Positions 1 to 9,282 of a stretch of 64,000 nt of DNA are shown piece by piece (within the stretch, counting starts at the first letter, position 1; every line of letters begins with the position of its first letter). The notes beneath the pieces are model-generated. The model had not been told where the DNA came from and searched no databases. It saw nothing but the letters and a program-made list of their open reading frames with translations. The DNA lies in contig NC_015675.1 in NCBI RefSeq assembly GCF_000176035.2, positions 2,298,001 through 2,362,000 of the forward strand. The letters are read 5' to 3'. Source of the stretch: Mesorhizobium opportunistum WSM2075. Lineage in GTDB: Bacteria > Pseudomonadota > Alphaproteobacteria > Rhizobiales > Rhizobiaceae. Both the position numbers and the translations under genes were made by a program.

Positions 1-724
<724 letters not shown>

Positions 725-870
725 TTACAGGAGCGGCTTGTGAGAGGCAAGCGGGGTGGGACCCGGTTGAATGCCATCCCAATGCGGTCGCTCTTCCCCG
801 CGCGCCGCAAATGCGCCAGACTTGAGCGCTGGCGGGGCTGCGGTGCCCTTTCGCCGGGAGGGGACTGGCC

Positions 871-2037
871 ATGAATTTCGTGTTCTTCTCGCCGCATTTT
901 CCAGCCAACGGCGCCGATTTCTGCGACCGGCTGAAAAAGGCCGGCGCCACGGTGCTCGGCATCGGCGACGCACCCTATGAAGCGTTGGACGGCAAGCTGA
1001 AGGCTTCGCTCTCCGAATATTACCGGGTCGCCGACATGGAGGACTATGATCCGGTGTTCCGGGCGATGGGACATTTCATCCACAAATGGGGCCGCATCGA
1101 CCGTTTCGAGTCGCTCAACGAGCACTGGCTGGAACTCGAAGCCAACATCCGAACCGACTTCAACATCTACGGCACCAAGCTCGATTTCGTGAAGAACCTG
1201 AAGCGCAAGAGCCGCATGCGCGCCTTCTTCCGCAAGAGCGGCGTCGAGACGATCGCGCAGCGCAAATGCTCCGACCGCGCCGGCGCCATGACCTTCATCC
1301 GCCGGGTCGGCTATCCCGTCGTGGTGAAGCCAGATTCGGGCTCCGGCGCCTCGAACACCTTCAAGATCTCCAACACGGGAGAGCTCGACCAGTTCTTCAG
1401 GGACAAGCCCGAGGGCGTGACCTTCGTCATGGAGCAGTTCATCGAGGGGCTGGTGGTGACCTATGACGGGCTGGTCAACCGCGACGGCGAGGTGGTGCTG
1501 GCCGCCAGTCACCGCTACGACCAGAGCGTCATGGAGGTGGTCAACAAGGACCGCCACATGAGCTACATCTGTTTCCCCCGGATCCGGCCCGTTGTCGAGG
1601 AAGCGGGCCGCAAGATCCTGAAGGCGTTCGACGTGCGCGAGCGCTTCTTCCATATCGAGCTGTTCGAGACCAGGGACGACCGGATCATCGCGCTGGAGGT
1701 CAACATGCGGCCGCCCGGCGCCTGGATGACCGACGCGATCAACTATACGTTCGATATCGACGTCTATGCGGCATGGGCCGACATGGTGGTCAAGGACGCC
1801 GCCGGCGGCCCCTATGAGGGCAAGTATTTCACTGCCTATGCCAGCCGCAAGCGCCGCCTCCGCTATTTGCACAGCCATGAGGACGTGCTAGCCGCGCATG
1901 GCGACAAGATCGTCCACCATCAGGCCATCGAAGAGGTTTTCAGCCGCGCCATGGGAAACTACGCCTATCAGATGCGGTCGAAGGATCAGGCGGCGCTGCG
2001 CGAAGCGGTCGCCTATATCCACGCGGAAAAGGCGTGA
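871..2037 (+). CDS. ATP-grasp family ligase of unknown substrate
   Basis: A 388-residue ATP-grasp protein. The N-terminal region resembles a pre-ATP-grasp domain; the fold is shown by YPVVVKPDSGSGA (about 148-160, nucleotide-binding Lys and glycine-rich loop), MEQFIEG (187-193), HIELF (261-265) and the metal-binding LEVNMRPPG (275-283). Such enzymes join a carboxylate to an amine or thiol with ATP. A good ribosome site (GGGAGGGG) precedes the ATG at 871. The next gene, an esterase, begins 3 bases after the stop, so the two are almost surely co-transcribed and may act on the same small molecule. The substrate cannot be told from sequence. Confidence 0.8.
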   Translation: MNFVFFSPHFPANGADFCDRLKKAGATVLGIGDAPYEALDGKLKASLSEYYRVADMEDYDPVFRAMGHFIHKWGRIDRFESLNEHWLELEANIRTDFNIYGTKLDFVKNLKRKSRMRAFFRKSGVETIAQRKCSDRAGAMTFIRRVGYPVVVKPDSGSGASNTFKISNTGELDQFFRDKPEGVTFVMEQFIEGLVVTYDGLVNRDGEVVLAASHRYDQSVMEVVNKDRHMSYICFPRIRPVVEEAGRKILKAFDVRERFFHIELFETRDDRIIALEVNMRPPGAWMTDAINYTFDIDVYAAWADMVVKDAAGGPYEGKYFTAYASRKRRLRYLHSHEDVLAAHGDKIVHHQAIEEVFSRAMGNYAYQMRSKDQAALREAVAYIHAEKA

Positions 2038-2040
2038 GGG

Positions 2041-2817
2041 ATGGACATCTCCTATCACAAGGCCTTCGCCCGCAATCTTGGCCGCGACATGGAGTACAAG
2101 CGCTACGGCCATGCCGGCCGGCCGGTGGTGGTGTTCCCGACCTCGCAGGGGCGGTTCTACCAGTTCGAGGATTCCGGCGGGGTGGGCGCGCTGGCCGAGT
2201 TCATCGACACCGGCCGCATCCAGCTGTTCGCGGTCGACGGGATCGATTCGGAATCCTTCTTCGACAAGCATCACGATGCCGCGCACCGCATCGCCCGGCA
2301 CGAGGCTTATTTCCGCTATGTGCGCGAGGAGGCGCTGCCGGAATTCCTTGAGACCGCCTCGGCAGCCAATGGCGGACGCAAGCTGAAGCCGCTGTTCTCG
2401 GGCTGTTCGATGGGCGGCTACCACTCGTCCAATTTCGTCTTCCGTTTTCCGGAACTGGCGAGCGGCGTCATCGCCCTGTCGGGCGTCTATTCGGCCCGCG
2501 ACTTCTTCGGCAAGGCGCTGGATGGCGACATCTTCTACAACTCGCCGCTCGACTATCTGCCCGGCATCGTCGATCCGAAACTGCTGGCCAGGCTCAAGTT
2601 GCTCAGGCTGATCTTCTGCTGCGGGCAGGGCGCCTGGGAAGAGCGCATGCTGGTCGAGACGCGCCAGCTGGAACAGATCCTGCGCGACAAGTCGATTCCC
2701 GCATGGGTCGATTATTGGGGCGGCGATGTCAGCCATGACTGGCCATGGTGGCACAAGCAGCTGGTCTATTTCTTCGGCCGCTGGCTGGATGAGGATCTGA
2801 TGCACAGGCTCGACTAA
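2041..2817 (+). CDS. Alpha/beta-hydrolase esterase (esterase D-like)
   Basis: A 258-residue cytosolic serine hydrolase with the nucleophile elbow GCSMGG (Ser about 123) and a C-terminal HDWPWW stretch (about 232-237) that supplies a plausible catalytic His; this arrangement matches the putative esterase family grouped with esterase D-like proteins. No signal peptide. It starts 3 bases after the ATP-grasp gene, so translation is probably coupled. The pair could make and hydrolyse, or make and release, an ester- or amide-linked compound, but this is inference. The start ATG at 2041 is the first in frame and leaves the family N-terminus intact. Confidence 0.78.
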   Translation: MDISYHKAFARNLGRDMEYKRYGHAGRPVVVFPTSQGRFYQFEDSGGVGALAEFIDTGRIQLFAVDGIDSESFFDKHHDAAHRIARHEAYFRYVREEALPEFLETASAANGGRKLKPLFSGCSMGGYHSSNFVFRFPELASGVIALSGVYSARDFFGKALDGDIFYNSPLDYLPGIVDPKLLARLKLLRLIFCCGQGAWEERMLVETRQLEQILRDKSIPAWVDYWGGDVSHDWPWWHKQLVYFFGRWLDEDLMHRLD

Positions 2818-2843
2818 GCTACATTGATGCACCTTGGGCAGAG

Positions 2844-3161
2844 ATGATGACGATACCCGAACCCATCCGCCGCTTCGTCGAGGCCACCAATGCAGGTGAT
2901 ACGGATGCCTTTCTCGACACCTTTGCCGACGATGCGTTCCTGAGCGACTGGGGACGGGACTTTCACGGCCGCGGGCAGATCGCGCGCTGGAACCAGTCGG
3001 ACAATATCGGCGTGAAGTCCAATCTCCGGATTGTCCGCATCGCCGCGGCGGAAGGGACTTATCGTGTTCGCATCGCCGTCAAAGGCAAGGGCTTCAACGG
3101 CGAGGGCGACATGACCTTCACGCTGGACGGCGATCGCATCGCGAGCCTGGTCATCGCCTGA
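2844..3161 (+). CDS. Nuclear transport factor 2-like / SnoaL-like small protein
   Basis: A 105-residue protein that begins IPEPIRRFVEATNAGDTDAF and continues with FADDAFLSDWGRDFHGRGQI, the pattern of the NTF2/SnoaL cone fold (helix, then Asp/Trp/His pocket residues). Members are small enzymes or ligand-binding proteins of varied role. It lies 26 bases after the esterase gene on the same strand and may belong to that operon. Two successive ATG codons (2844, 2847) are possible starts. It faces the MFS gene tail to tail. Confidence 0.7.
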   Translation: MMTIPEPIRRFVEATNAGDTDAFLDTFADDAFLSDWGRDFHGRGQIARWNQSDNIGVKSNLRIVRIAAAEGTYRVRIAVKGKGFNGEGDMTFTLDGDRIASLVIA

Positions 3162-3171
3162 GATCCGCAGC

Positions 3172-4701
3172 CTACCCTTCCTGGCATGCCGGCACAGGCA
3201 CGGCCTCATGTTCCGCTGCTGATCCGCGACGCAGGCCGAGGAACACGACAAGGGCGGTGACGATGGTGATTGCCGCCAGCACGATCAGCAGCCTGTCGAA
3301 CGCCGCTTCGTAAGCCTCGACCAGGACGGCGGCGCTGGCCGTAGGCAGATGTTGCGCACTTGCACCGACATTGCCGGTCACCAGCAGCTGCGCCGCGGCG
3401 GCCGTATCCGTGGACGCTCCCTGAGCGGCCAACTGCGCCGCGGTGAAGCCGGACAGTGTCGCCATGACGATCGCCACTGCCACGCCCTCGCAGGCGACGC
3501 GCGTGGTGTTGAAGATGCCGACCGCCATGCCGGCGCGCTCCCTCGGCACGACGCTGACGGCAAGCCCGTCCATCAGTCCCCAGGGCAAAGCGATGCCGAC
3601 GCCGATGAGCACCAGCGGCGCCACCAGCGCGATATCGACCGGTGGTGTCAGGCTCAGCCAGACGAGGCCGGCGGCGGTGACGAGCAGGCCGACGCCGCAG
3701 ATCGTGGCCGGCGCGATCCAGCGCGCCAGCTGGCCGGCAAGCAAAGGCAGGATCAGCAGCGGTCCCGAGAGGCAGATCATCAATTGCCCGGCCTTCATCT
3801 CGCTCATCCCTTCGATGCCGATGAAGCGGATCGGCAGAAGCACCAGCAGGACGACAAAGCCATAGGCGGGTGCCGCGGCCAGGAACTGGACGCCGACGAA
3901 GCGAGGAAAGCGAAACAGGGTGAGATCGAGCATCGGTCGCCGCACGCGCCGCTCGACGATGACGAACGCGGCGAAGAAGAGGGCCGCCGCTGCCAGAAGC
4001 GCGATGACGAGGGGATTGGCCCAGCCGCTTTGCGGCGCCTGCAACACGCCATAGGTCAGCGAGGCCAGCGCGATGGTGAAGGTGCCGGCTCCCGCCCAGT
4101 CGAGCCCGGTCGCATCCGGATCGCGCGAGTCCCTGATGGTGCGCAGGCCGAGGACCGCCGAGGCGATCGCGAGTACCGCGACCAGAACAAAGATCGATCG
4201 CCAACCGAATGCCGAGATGAGCAGGCCCGAAGCGATCGGGCCGAAGGCGAGACCGATGCCGAAGCTGGTGCCGAGGAAGGAGAAGGCGCGCAGCCGCAGC
4301 GATCCCTCGAATTCCTGGGCAAGCGCCGAGGCGCCGCCGGCGAAGGCCAGGGAACTGCCGATCCCTTGCGCGGCCCTGAACATGTCGAACCAGACGGTGT
4401 CGGGCGCCAGCATCGCGCCCAGCGACGCCAGGACATAGAGGCAGAGGCCGGCGAGGAAAATCCGCTTGCGGCCATGGTTGTCGGCCAGCGCTCCGGCCGC
4501 CATCAGGCTGGCGCCGAAAGTCAGCATGAAGGCGTTCGTCACCCAGTTGAGCGCGATCGGGCTGCCGCCGAGATCGGCCGCTATACGCGAGAGCGCGACC
4601 GCCGGGCCGGTGAAGGTCAAGGGCATCGTCATCGCGGCAAGACATACCGACAAGAGCACCAGCCATCTCTCGGCCGAGCCGGTTGTGGTCTTCAGGGTCA
4701 T
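3172..4701 (-). CDS. MFS drug/proton antiporter, 14-TM DHA2-like
   Basis: A 509-residue inner-membrane transporter with about 14 hydrophobic segments. GALADNHGRKRIFLAG matches motif A of drug:H+ antiporters, and the N-terminal segment WLVLLSVCLAAMTMPLTFTGPA and long C-terminal half fit the EmrB/QacA-like DHA2 group. The ATG at 4701 starts right before the first helix; an ATG 24 bases upstream is possible. It is divergent from a LysR-type regulator, 147 bases away, which likely controls it. Substrate unknown; export of a toxic compound is expected. Confidence 0.85.
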   Translation of the reverse strand: MTLKTTTGSAERWLVLLSVCLAAMTMPLTFTGPAVALSRIAADLGGSPIALNWVTNAFMLTFGASLMAAGALADNHGRKRIFLAGLCLYVLASLGAMLAPDTVWFDMFRAAQGIGSSLAFAGGASALAQEFEGSLRLRAFSFLGTSFGIGLAFGPIASGLLISAFGWRSIFVLVAVLAIASAVLGLRTIRDSRDPDATGLDWAGAGTFTIALASLTYGVLQAPQSGWANPLVIALLAAAALFFAAFVIVERRVRRPMLDLTLFRFPRFVGVQFLAAAPAYGFVVLLVLLPIRFIGIEGMSEMKAGQLMICLSGPLLILPLLAGQLARWIAPATICGVGLLVTAAGLVWLSLTPPVDIALVAPLVLIGVGIALPWGLMDGLAVSVVPRERAGMAVGIFNTTRVACEGVAVAIVMATLSGFTAAQLAAQGASTDTAAAAQLLVTGNVGASAQHLPTASAAVLVEAYEAAFDRLLIVLAAITIVTALVVFLGLRRGSAAEHEAVPVPACQEG

Positions 4702-4848
4702 GGATTTTCCTATCTGAAAAAGCATCCGCCGGCTTGCCGCGTGGGTCGCGCACCCGTCGCAACGACAAGATAGGCCTGCCGCCTTTCCAGAAAAATGGTA
4801 TTGTATTTCCTGACATACTGGACTGAAACGCTCAAATGGAAGAATGCG

Positions 4849-5736
4849 ATGGACCGCCTCAATGGCCTCTTGGCCTTCGCCCGCACCGCCGAACTCGGCA
4901 GTTTCATCGCCGCCGGCCGTGCGCTCGGCATCTCGGCTTCCGCCGTCGGCAAGAGCGTCGCACGGCTCGAACAGGAGCTCGGCGTGCGGCTCCTGCAGCG
5001 CAGCACGCGACGTGTCGGCCTGACCGAGGAGGGCAGACTGTTCGACGAGCGGGTGCGGCGCATCCTGGACGACATCGACGATGCCGAGGCAATGCTGTCG
5101 CGGACACGCGAGACGCCACGCGGGCGGCTGCGTATCTCGACCCCGATCGTCACCTACCATCTGCTGCTGCCGGTGCTGTCGGAGTTCATGGCCCGCTATC
5201 CCGAGATCGAGCTCGATATCGATTTCAACGATCGCGTCGTCGACGTCATCGAGGAGGGCATCGATGTCGCGATCAGAAGTGGCGAGCTGCCCGATTCACG
5301 GTTGGTGTCGAGACCCGTTGCGCCGTTTCGTATGCTCTTGTGCGCGGCGCCCTCCTACCTCGACCGCCATGGCACTCCGAGCGTGCCGGCGGATCTCATC
5401 AGGCATTTCGGCATAAACTTCCGCTTTCTCAACAGCGGCAGGCTGCTGGACTGGCCGTTCACCACTGGTAGTGCCGAACCGCAGATCCGCTCGATGCTAA
5501 CCTGCAACAATATGGAAGCCTTGAAGGGCGCTACGCTCGCCGGCCTCGGTATCGCCTGCATGCCCGATTTCCTGGTCCGCGAGGCGCTCCACGACAGCAA
5601 GCTGCGCATCGTGCTGGACGATCATGTCGACGGCCGTGGCCAGTTCCGGATGCTATGGCCCTCCAATCGCCATCTGTCGCCGAAGGTGCGCGTTTTCGTC
5701 GATTTCCTTCCCGAACGCCTTGCAGCACCGCGATAG
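4849..5736 (+). CDS. LysR-type transcriptional regulator
   Basis: A 295-residue regulator. Residues 1-60 form the winged helix-turn-helix (MDRLNGLLAFARTAELGSF, then ARALGISAS-type recognition region and LEQELGVRLLQRSTRRVGLT), followed by the periplasmic-binding-protein-like effector domain. The GRLRISTPIVTYHLLLPVL stretch is typical of the group near DmlR/YafC. The ATG at 4849 gives the canonical start. Transcribed away from the MFS exporter gene, which is its probable target through the shared 147-base promoter region. Confidence 0.88.
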   Translation: MDRLNGLLAFARTAELGSFIAAGRALGISASAVGKSVARLEQELGVRLLQRSTRRVGLTEEGRLFDERVRRILDDIDDAEAMLSRTRETPRGRLRISTPIVTYHLLLPVLSEFMARYPEIELDIDFNDRVVDVIEEGIDVAIRSGELPDSRLVSRPVAPFRMLLCAAPSYLDRHGTPSVPADLIRHFGINFRFLNSGRLLDWPFTTGSAEPQIRSMLTCNNMEALKGATLAGLGIACMPDFLVREALHDSKLRIVLDDHVDGRGQFRMLWPSNRHLSPKVRVFVDFLPERLAAPR

Positions 5737-5776
5737 GCCGGCATAAATCAGATCTCCGACGGCCCATCCAAAAATA

Positions 5777-5791
5777 TGATTACTTAAGTCA
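5777..5791 (+). promoter_or_regulatory. Iron-responsive operator (RirA type) before the siderophore-interacting protein
   Basis: The sequence TGATTACTTAAGTCA fits TGA-N9-TCA, the iron-responsive operator bound by the Fe-S regulator RirA in rhizobia. It is 104 bases before the chosen start of the siderophore-interacting protein. A closely matching site, with the same flanks (AAATATGA on the left, AGTCAAGT on the right), precedes the TonB-dependent receptor at 9162-9176. Binding by RirA is inferred; no rirA gene is in the window. Confidence 0.65.
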
Positions 5792-5895
5792 AGTTTCTTG
5801 TGGAAACGACGGCGGCGCTGTGGCATGCCGGCGATGGCGACGAGGCCAAGATCTTTCGGCGGCTTCGCTTGAACCGCTATCGAAGGATTTCAGCG

Positions 5896-6972
5896 ATGGA
5901 CCAGTTGAGCGCACAGACCCGTATCAGCGATGAAGCGGTGAGGTCGGCGATCGAGCATCTGCGCACCGAGCACGGCGAATTCGAGATCGAGACCGGTGCC
6001 GCCGATCGATGGGAGCTTCGCCTCTATTACGGGTCGTTGAGCGCCACGCTCGACGGCAACGCCATGCTGATCCGCGTCGCGGCGACGGACGAGACCTGCC
6101 TCTCCTACATGAAGATGACGGTCGCCGGCCATGTTGCCCAGCATCTCGGCACCACCAGCGGATTGCGTTGGGAAGGCGATGGCAGCGATGCCGGCACGCC
6201 GGTCTTCTTCCGCAAGATCACGGTGATGTCGTCGACGCGGATCTCGCCGCACATGCAGCGCCTGCGTTTCGCCGGCAAGGATCTCGGCCGTTTTGCCCAT
6301 GGCGGACTGCACATGCGGCTGCTTTTGCCGCCGCGTGGCCGGCGGCCGGTCTGGCCCACGCTTGGCGCTGACGGCCTGCTTGTCTGGCCCTCCGGGAAGG
6401 ATGCGCTGACCGTGCGGGTCTACACGATCCGGACGATCGACGCCGCAAGCGGCTGGCTCGATGTCGATTTCGTACTGCATCCCGGCCAGGATACGCCCGC
6501 CGCCTTCGCGCAGAACGCACGGGTTGGAGATGTCATCGGCATGATCGGGCCCGGCGGCGGCGAGGCGCCGGAGGCGCAGACTTTGCTTCTGGCCGGCGAC
6601 GACACGGCGCTGCCCGCTATTGGCAGAATCCTGGAGCACCTGCCGCCGTCGACCCGCGCCGAGGCGCTCATCGAGGTCGATGGTCCGGATGACCGGATCG
6701 CGTTGCCGCAAGGCGAGAACATCGACGTCACCTGGCTCTACCGGCACGGCCGCGAGGCCGGCACGGCCAGCCTGCTGCCAGGCGCTTTGCGGGAGCGCAG
6801 CCACGCCGCGCTTGCCGACGGGCTCCATGTCTGGGCCGGATGCGAATTCGCCGACTTCCGCGAGATCCGCAAGATCGTACGCAAGGAGTGGGGCCTTGCG
6901 CGCGACAGGCATCTGGTCACCGCCTATTGGCGCCGCGGCGCGCTGGGCGAAAATGGGGGCGGCGAGGAATAG
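5896..6972 (+). CDS. Siderophore-interacting ferric reductase with N-terminal DUF2218 domain
   Basis: A 358-residue cytoplasmic protein. Residues 1 to about 95 look like the DUF2218 domain (LRTEHGEFEIETGAADRW); from about 105 on it is a ViuB-type siderophore-interacting protein with the FAD-binding RVYTIR (174-179) and the GDDTALPAI (234-242) NAD(P)-side signature. Such proteins reduce ferric siderophores to release iron. ATG 5896 was chosen because it begins the DUF2218 domain; an in-frame GTG at 5800 would add 32 unlikely residues. A RirA-type operator lies upstream and the receptor gene converges with it at 6999, so the two make an uptake unit. Confidence 0.88.
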   Translation: MDQLSAQTRISDEAVRSAIEHLRTEHGEFEIETGAADRWELRLYYGSLSATLDGNAMLIRVAATDETCLSYMKMTVAGHVAQHLGTTSGLRWEGDGSDAGTPVFFRKITVMSSTRISPHMQRLRFAGKDLGRFAHGGLHMRLLLPPRGRRPVWPTLGADGLLVWPSGKDALTVRVYTIRTIDAASGWLDVDFVLHPGQDTPAAFAQNARVGDVIGMIGPGGGEAPEAQTLLLAGDDTALPAIGRILEHLPPSTRAEALIEVDGPDDRIALPQGENIDVTWLYRHGREAGTASLLPGALRERSHAALADGLHVWAGCEFADFREIRKIVRKEWGLARDRHLVTAYWRRGALGENGGGEE

Positions 6973-6998
6973 CCGCTGCCCCCTGCGACGAGCTGATC

Positions 6999-9110
6999 TC
7001 AGAAACGATAGCGCAGGCTGGCGAACAGCGAGCGGCCTTCGTCACGGTAGCAATAGCCGGCCGAGCAGATGGTCTTTTGGCTGTCGAACAGGTTCTTGGC
7101 GTTAACCTGCAGCCTGACGCCTTCGAGCCTGGGATTGCGGATGCCGAAATCATAGGACAGCGAGGCGTCGACAAAGGCGCGCGCGCTGTTCTTGAAAGTG
7201 TTGGCGTCGTCGCCATAGCTCGAGCCGGCAACGCGCACGCCGGTGCCCAGCCCCAGCCCTTCCAGCGTGCCGTTCTCGAACTGGTAGTGACCCCAGAGCG
7301 ACAGGATGTGATTGGGTGTCGCCGACAGTTCCTTGCCATCGGTGTCCGTGGCGCCGCGCTCGATCCTGACACGCTGATAGGTGTAGGAGGCGATGAAGCT
7401 GAAGCCGTTGCCGAGCGAGGCATTGGCTTCCAGCTCGACACCGCGCGAATTGAGGTCGAGCTGGCGCTGCTTGTTGACGTTGGTCGAGGCGTCGAAGACG
7501 ACGCCATCCTTCTGGTCGATGTCGAACAAGGCGGCGCTTACGGTCGCGTTGTGGTCGGGGATCTCATATTTGACGCCGATCTCCTTCTGCGTGGCGATGG
7601 TCGGGCGGGCGACGCGGCCGACCGTACTGGAGACGTCGTCATAGACGAAGCCGATGTTGGGCGAGAAGGAGGTCGAATAGTTGACGTATGGGATGATGCC
7701 CCACTCGGTCCGGTAGGACAGGCCGAGCCGGCCGGAGAAGGCATTGTCCTTCTGCTTCGACTGGCTGAAATCGGCTGATGTGGAGGTGGTATCGACCCAG
7801 TCGTAGCGGCCGCTGGTGAACAGGGTGAAGTCGTTCCACTCCATCTGGTCGTGCAGGTAGACGCCGAGCTGGTTCATCTCCTGCCCGCCGGAATGGGGAA
7901 CGGGCATCGCCTTGATGTCGTCGACCGAGACATAGGACAGGCCGCTGGCGGCATCGTAGTCCGACCAGGCATAGTCGATGCCGGCGACGGCGGTGTGCCT
8001 GACCGGCCCGGTGTCGAACTCGAACTGCGCCATGTTGTCGACGACGAAGTTCTTCATCGTCTCGGTATAGTGGCCCCAATAGCGCTCCAGCGGCTGGTTG
8101 GCGCCGGGCAAATAGTGGCCGCTGTATTCGATATCGCTGTCGACGGCGTTGTAGCGCAGGTTCTGGCGCACCGTCAGCACATCGTTGAAGCGGTGCTCGA
8201 ACTCATAGCCGATACGCCCCTGGTTCTGGGTGAAATCGTTCCAGGCGGGATCGCCCTCGTAGATGTTGGAGAGCACGCCATAGCCCGGATTGTAGAAGGC
8301 AGCGGTGCCGCCGGTGACCGATTTCGAATATTCGCCGAGGATGGTGAGCTTGGTGTCCTCGTCTGGCTTGAAGGTGATCGCCGGCGCCAAATAAAGCTTG
8401 TCGTCGGGATAGGCCGGCAGATCGGTTTCGCCCAGGCGGCCAAGGCTGGTGAAGCGATAGAGGATGCTGCCGTCCTCGTTCACCGGTCCGGAAGCGTCAA
8501 GGGCTGCCTGGAACCGGTCGTGCTCGCCGGCCAGCAGTTCGATCTCGTGGAACGGCTCATCCTTGGGACGCTTGGTGACGACGTTGACGATGCCGCCGGG
8601 GCCGCTGACGCCATAGAGCGAGGGCGCCGGGCCCTTCAGGATGGTGACCCCCTCGATGCCGTAGGGCTCGGTCTTGAACCAGGCGGAGGGGCCGTTGTAC
8701 TGGCGCAGCCCGTCGCGGAACATGCCGTTGTAGAAGGCCGGGAAACCGCGCAGGAAGAAGGCGTCATAGCGGGTGTCGAAGCCGAAGCTGTTGGGATTGG
8801 CGCTGGCCGTGTAGCCGAGCGCCTCGTTCAGCGTGCGCGGCTTCTGATCCTCGATCTGCTTTTGCGTCACCACCGAAATGGCCTGCGGGATCTCCGCGAT
8901 CGGCGTGTCGGCCTTGGTGCCGATGCGATCCTTCTTGGCGACATAGCCATCCTGCACCAGGATCTCGTTGCTCTGCGCGGTGACCTCGATCTGGCCGAGC
9001 ACCGTGGCCTCGCCACTGTCCTGCGCATGAGCAGCCAAGGGTTGACCAAGTATCGCCGCGCTGCCCAGCAACGATATCCCCAGGCGCCATGTCGTCGGCC
9101 GTGCTCGCAT
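6999..9110 (-). CDS. TonB-dependent siderophore receptor
   Basis: A 703-residue outer-membrane receptor. It has a signal peptide (cleavage near AAHA-QDS), a TonB-box-like stretch (EATVLGQIEVTAQ), and a plug domain with IPQAISVVTQKQIEDQ, FFLRGFPA, GVTILKGPAPSLYG and PGGIVNVVTKRP, all typical of ferrichrome/ferrioxamine-type (FhuA/FoxA-like) receptors. The beta barrel ends in the aromatic residue needed for outer-membrane assembly (SLRYRF). It converges on the siderophore-interacting protein and has its own RirA-type operator at 9162-9176. The siderophore is not identifiable; a xenosiderophore of hydroxamate type is plausible. Confidence 0.94.
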   Translation of the reverse strand: MRARPTTWRLGISLLGSAAILGQPLAAHAQDSGEATVLGQIEVTAQSNEILVQDGYVAKKDRIGTKADTPIAEIPQAISVVTQKQIEDQKPRTLNEALGYTASANPNSFGFDTRYDAFFLRGFPAFYNGMFRDGLRQYNGPSAWFKTEPYGIEGVTILKGPAPSLYGVSGPGGIVNVVTKRPKDEPFHEIELLAGEHDRFQAALDASGPVNEDGSILYRFTSLGRLGETDLPAYPDDKLYLAPAITFKPDEDTKLTILGEYSKSVTGGTAAFYNPGYGVLSNIYEGDPAWNDFTQNQGRIGYEFEHRFNDVLTVRQNLRYNAVDSDIEYSGHYLPGANQPLERYWGHYTETMKNFVVDNMAQFEFDTGPVRHTAVAGIDYAWSDYDAASGLSYVSVDDIKAMPVPHSGGQEMNQLGVYLHDQMEWNDFTLFTSGRYDWVDTTSTSADFSQSKQKDNAFSGRLGLSYRTEWGIIPYVNYSTSFSPNIGFVYDDVSSTVGRVARPTIATQKEIGVKYEIPDHNATVSAALFDIDQKDGVVFDASTNVNKQRQLDLNSRGVELEANASLGNGFSFIASYTYQRVRIERGATDTDGKELSATPNHILSLWGHYQFENGTLEGLGLGTGVRVAGSSYGDDANTFKNSARAFVDASLSYDFGIRNPRLEGVRLQVNAKNLFDSQKTICSAGYCYRDEGRSLFASLRYRF

Positions 9111-9161
9111 CCACTCGTCTCCACTGTCTCATGTCAGATTGCGTCCTCGCGCTCTCAAATA

Positions 9162-9176
9162 TGAGTATGTGAGTCA
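9162..9176 (-). promoter_or_regulatory. Iron-responsive operator (RirA type) before the TonB-dependent receptor
   Basis: TGAGTATGTGAGTCA fits TGA-N9-TCA and lies 52 bases upstream of the receptor start. Read on the plus strand it shares its flanks and most internal bases with the operator at 5777-5791. Iron-replete repression by RirA is the likely role. Confidence 0.65.
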
Positions 9177-9282
9177 AGTATTTTTTGCGACTTACGCCCA
9201 AGCTGTCGAGGGTTTTCGCGCAGCGGCCACGCGGGTCGGGATTCGACCGGTCAAATCATGAGGCCGAAGCGAGCGGTTTTGC

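Noticed and set aside
3349..4773. 474-codon plus-strand frame opposite the MFS gene
   Set aside because: Antisense to clear transmembrane coding sequence; composition is Arg/Glu/Gln-rich without motifs.
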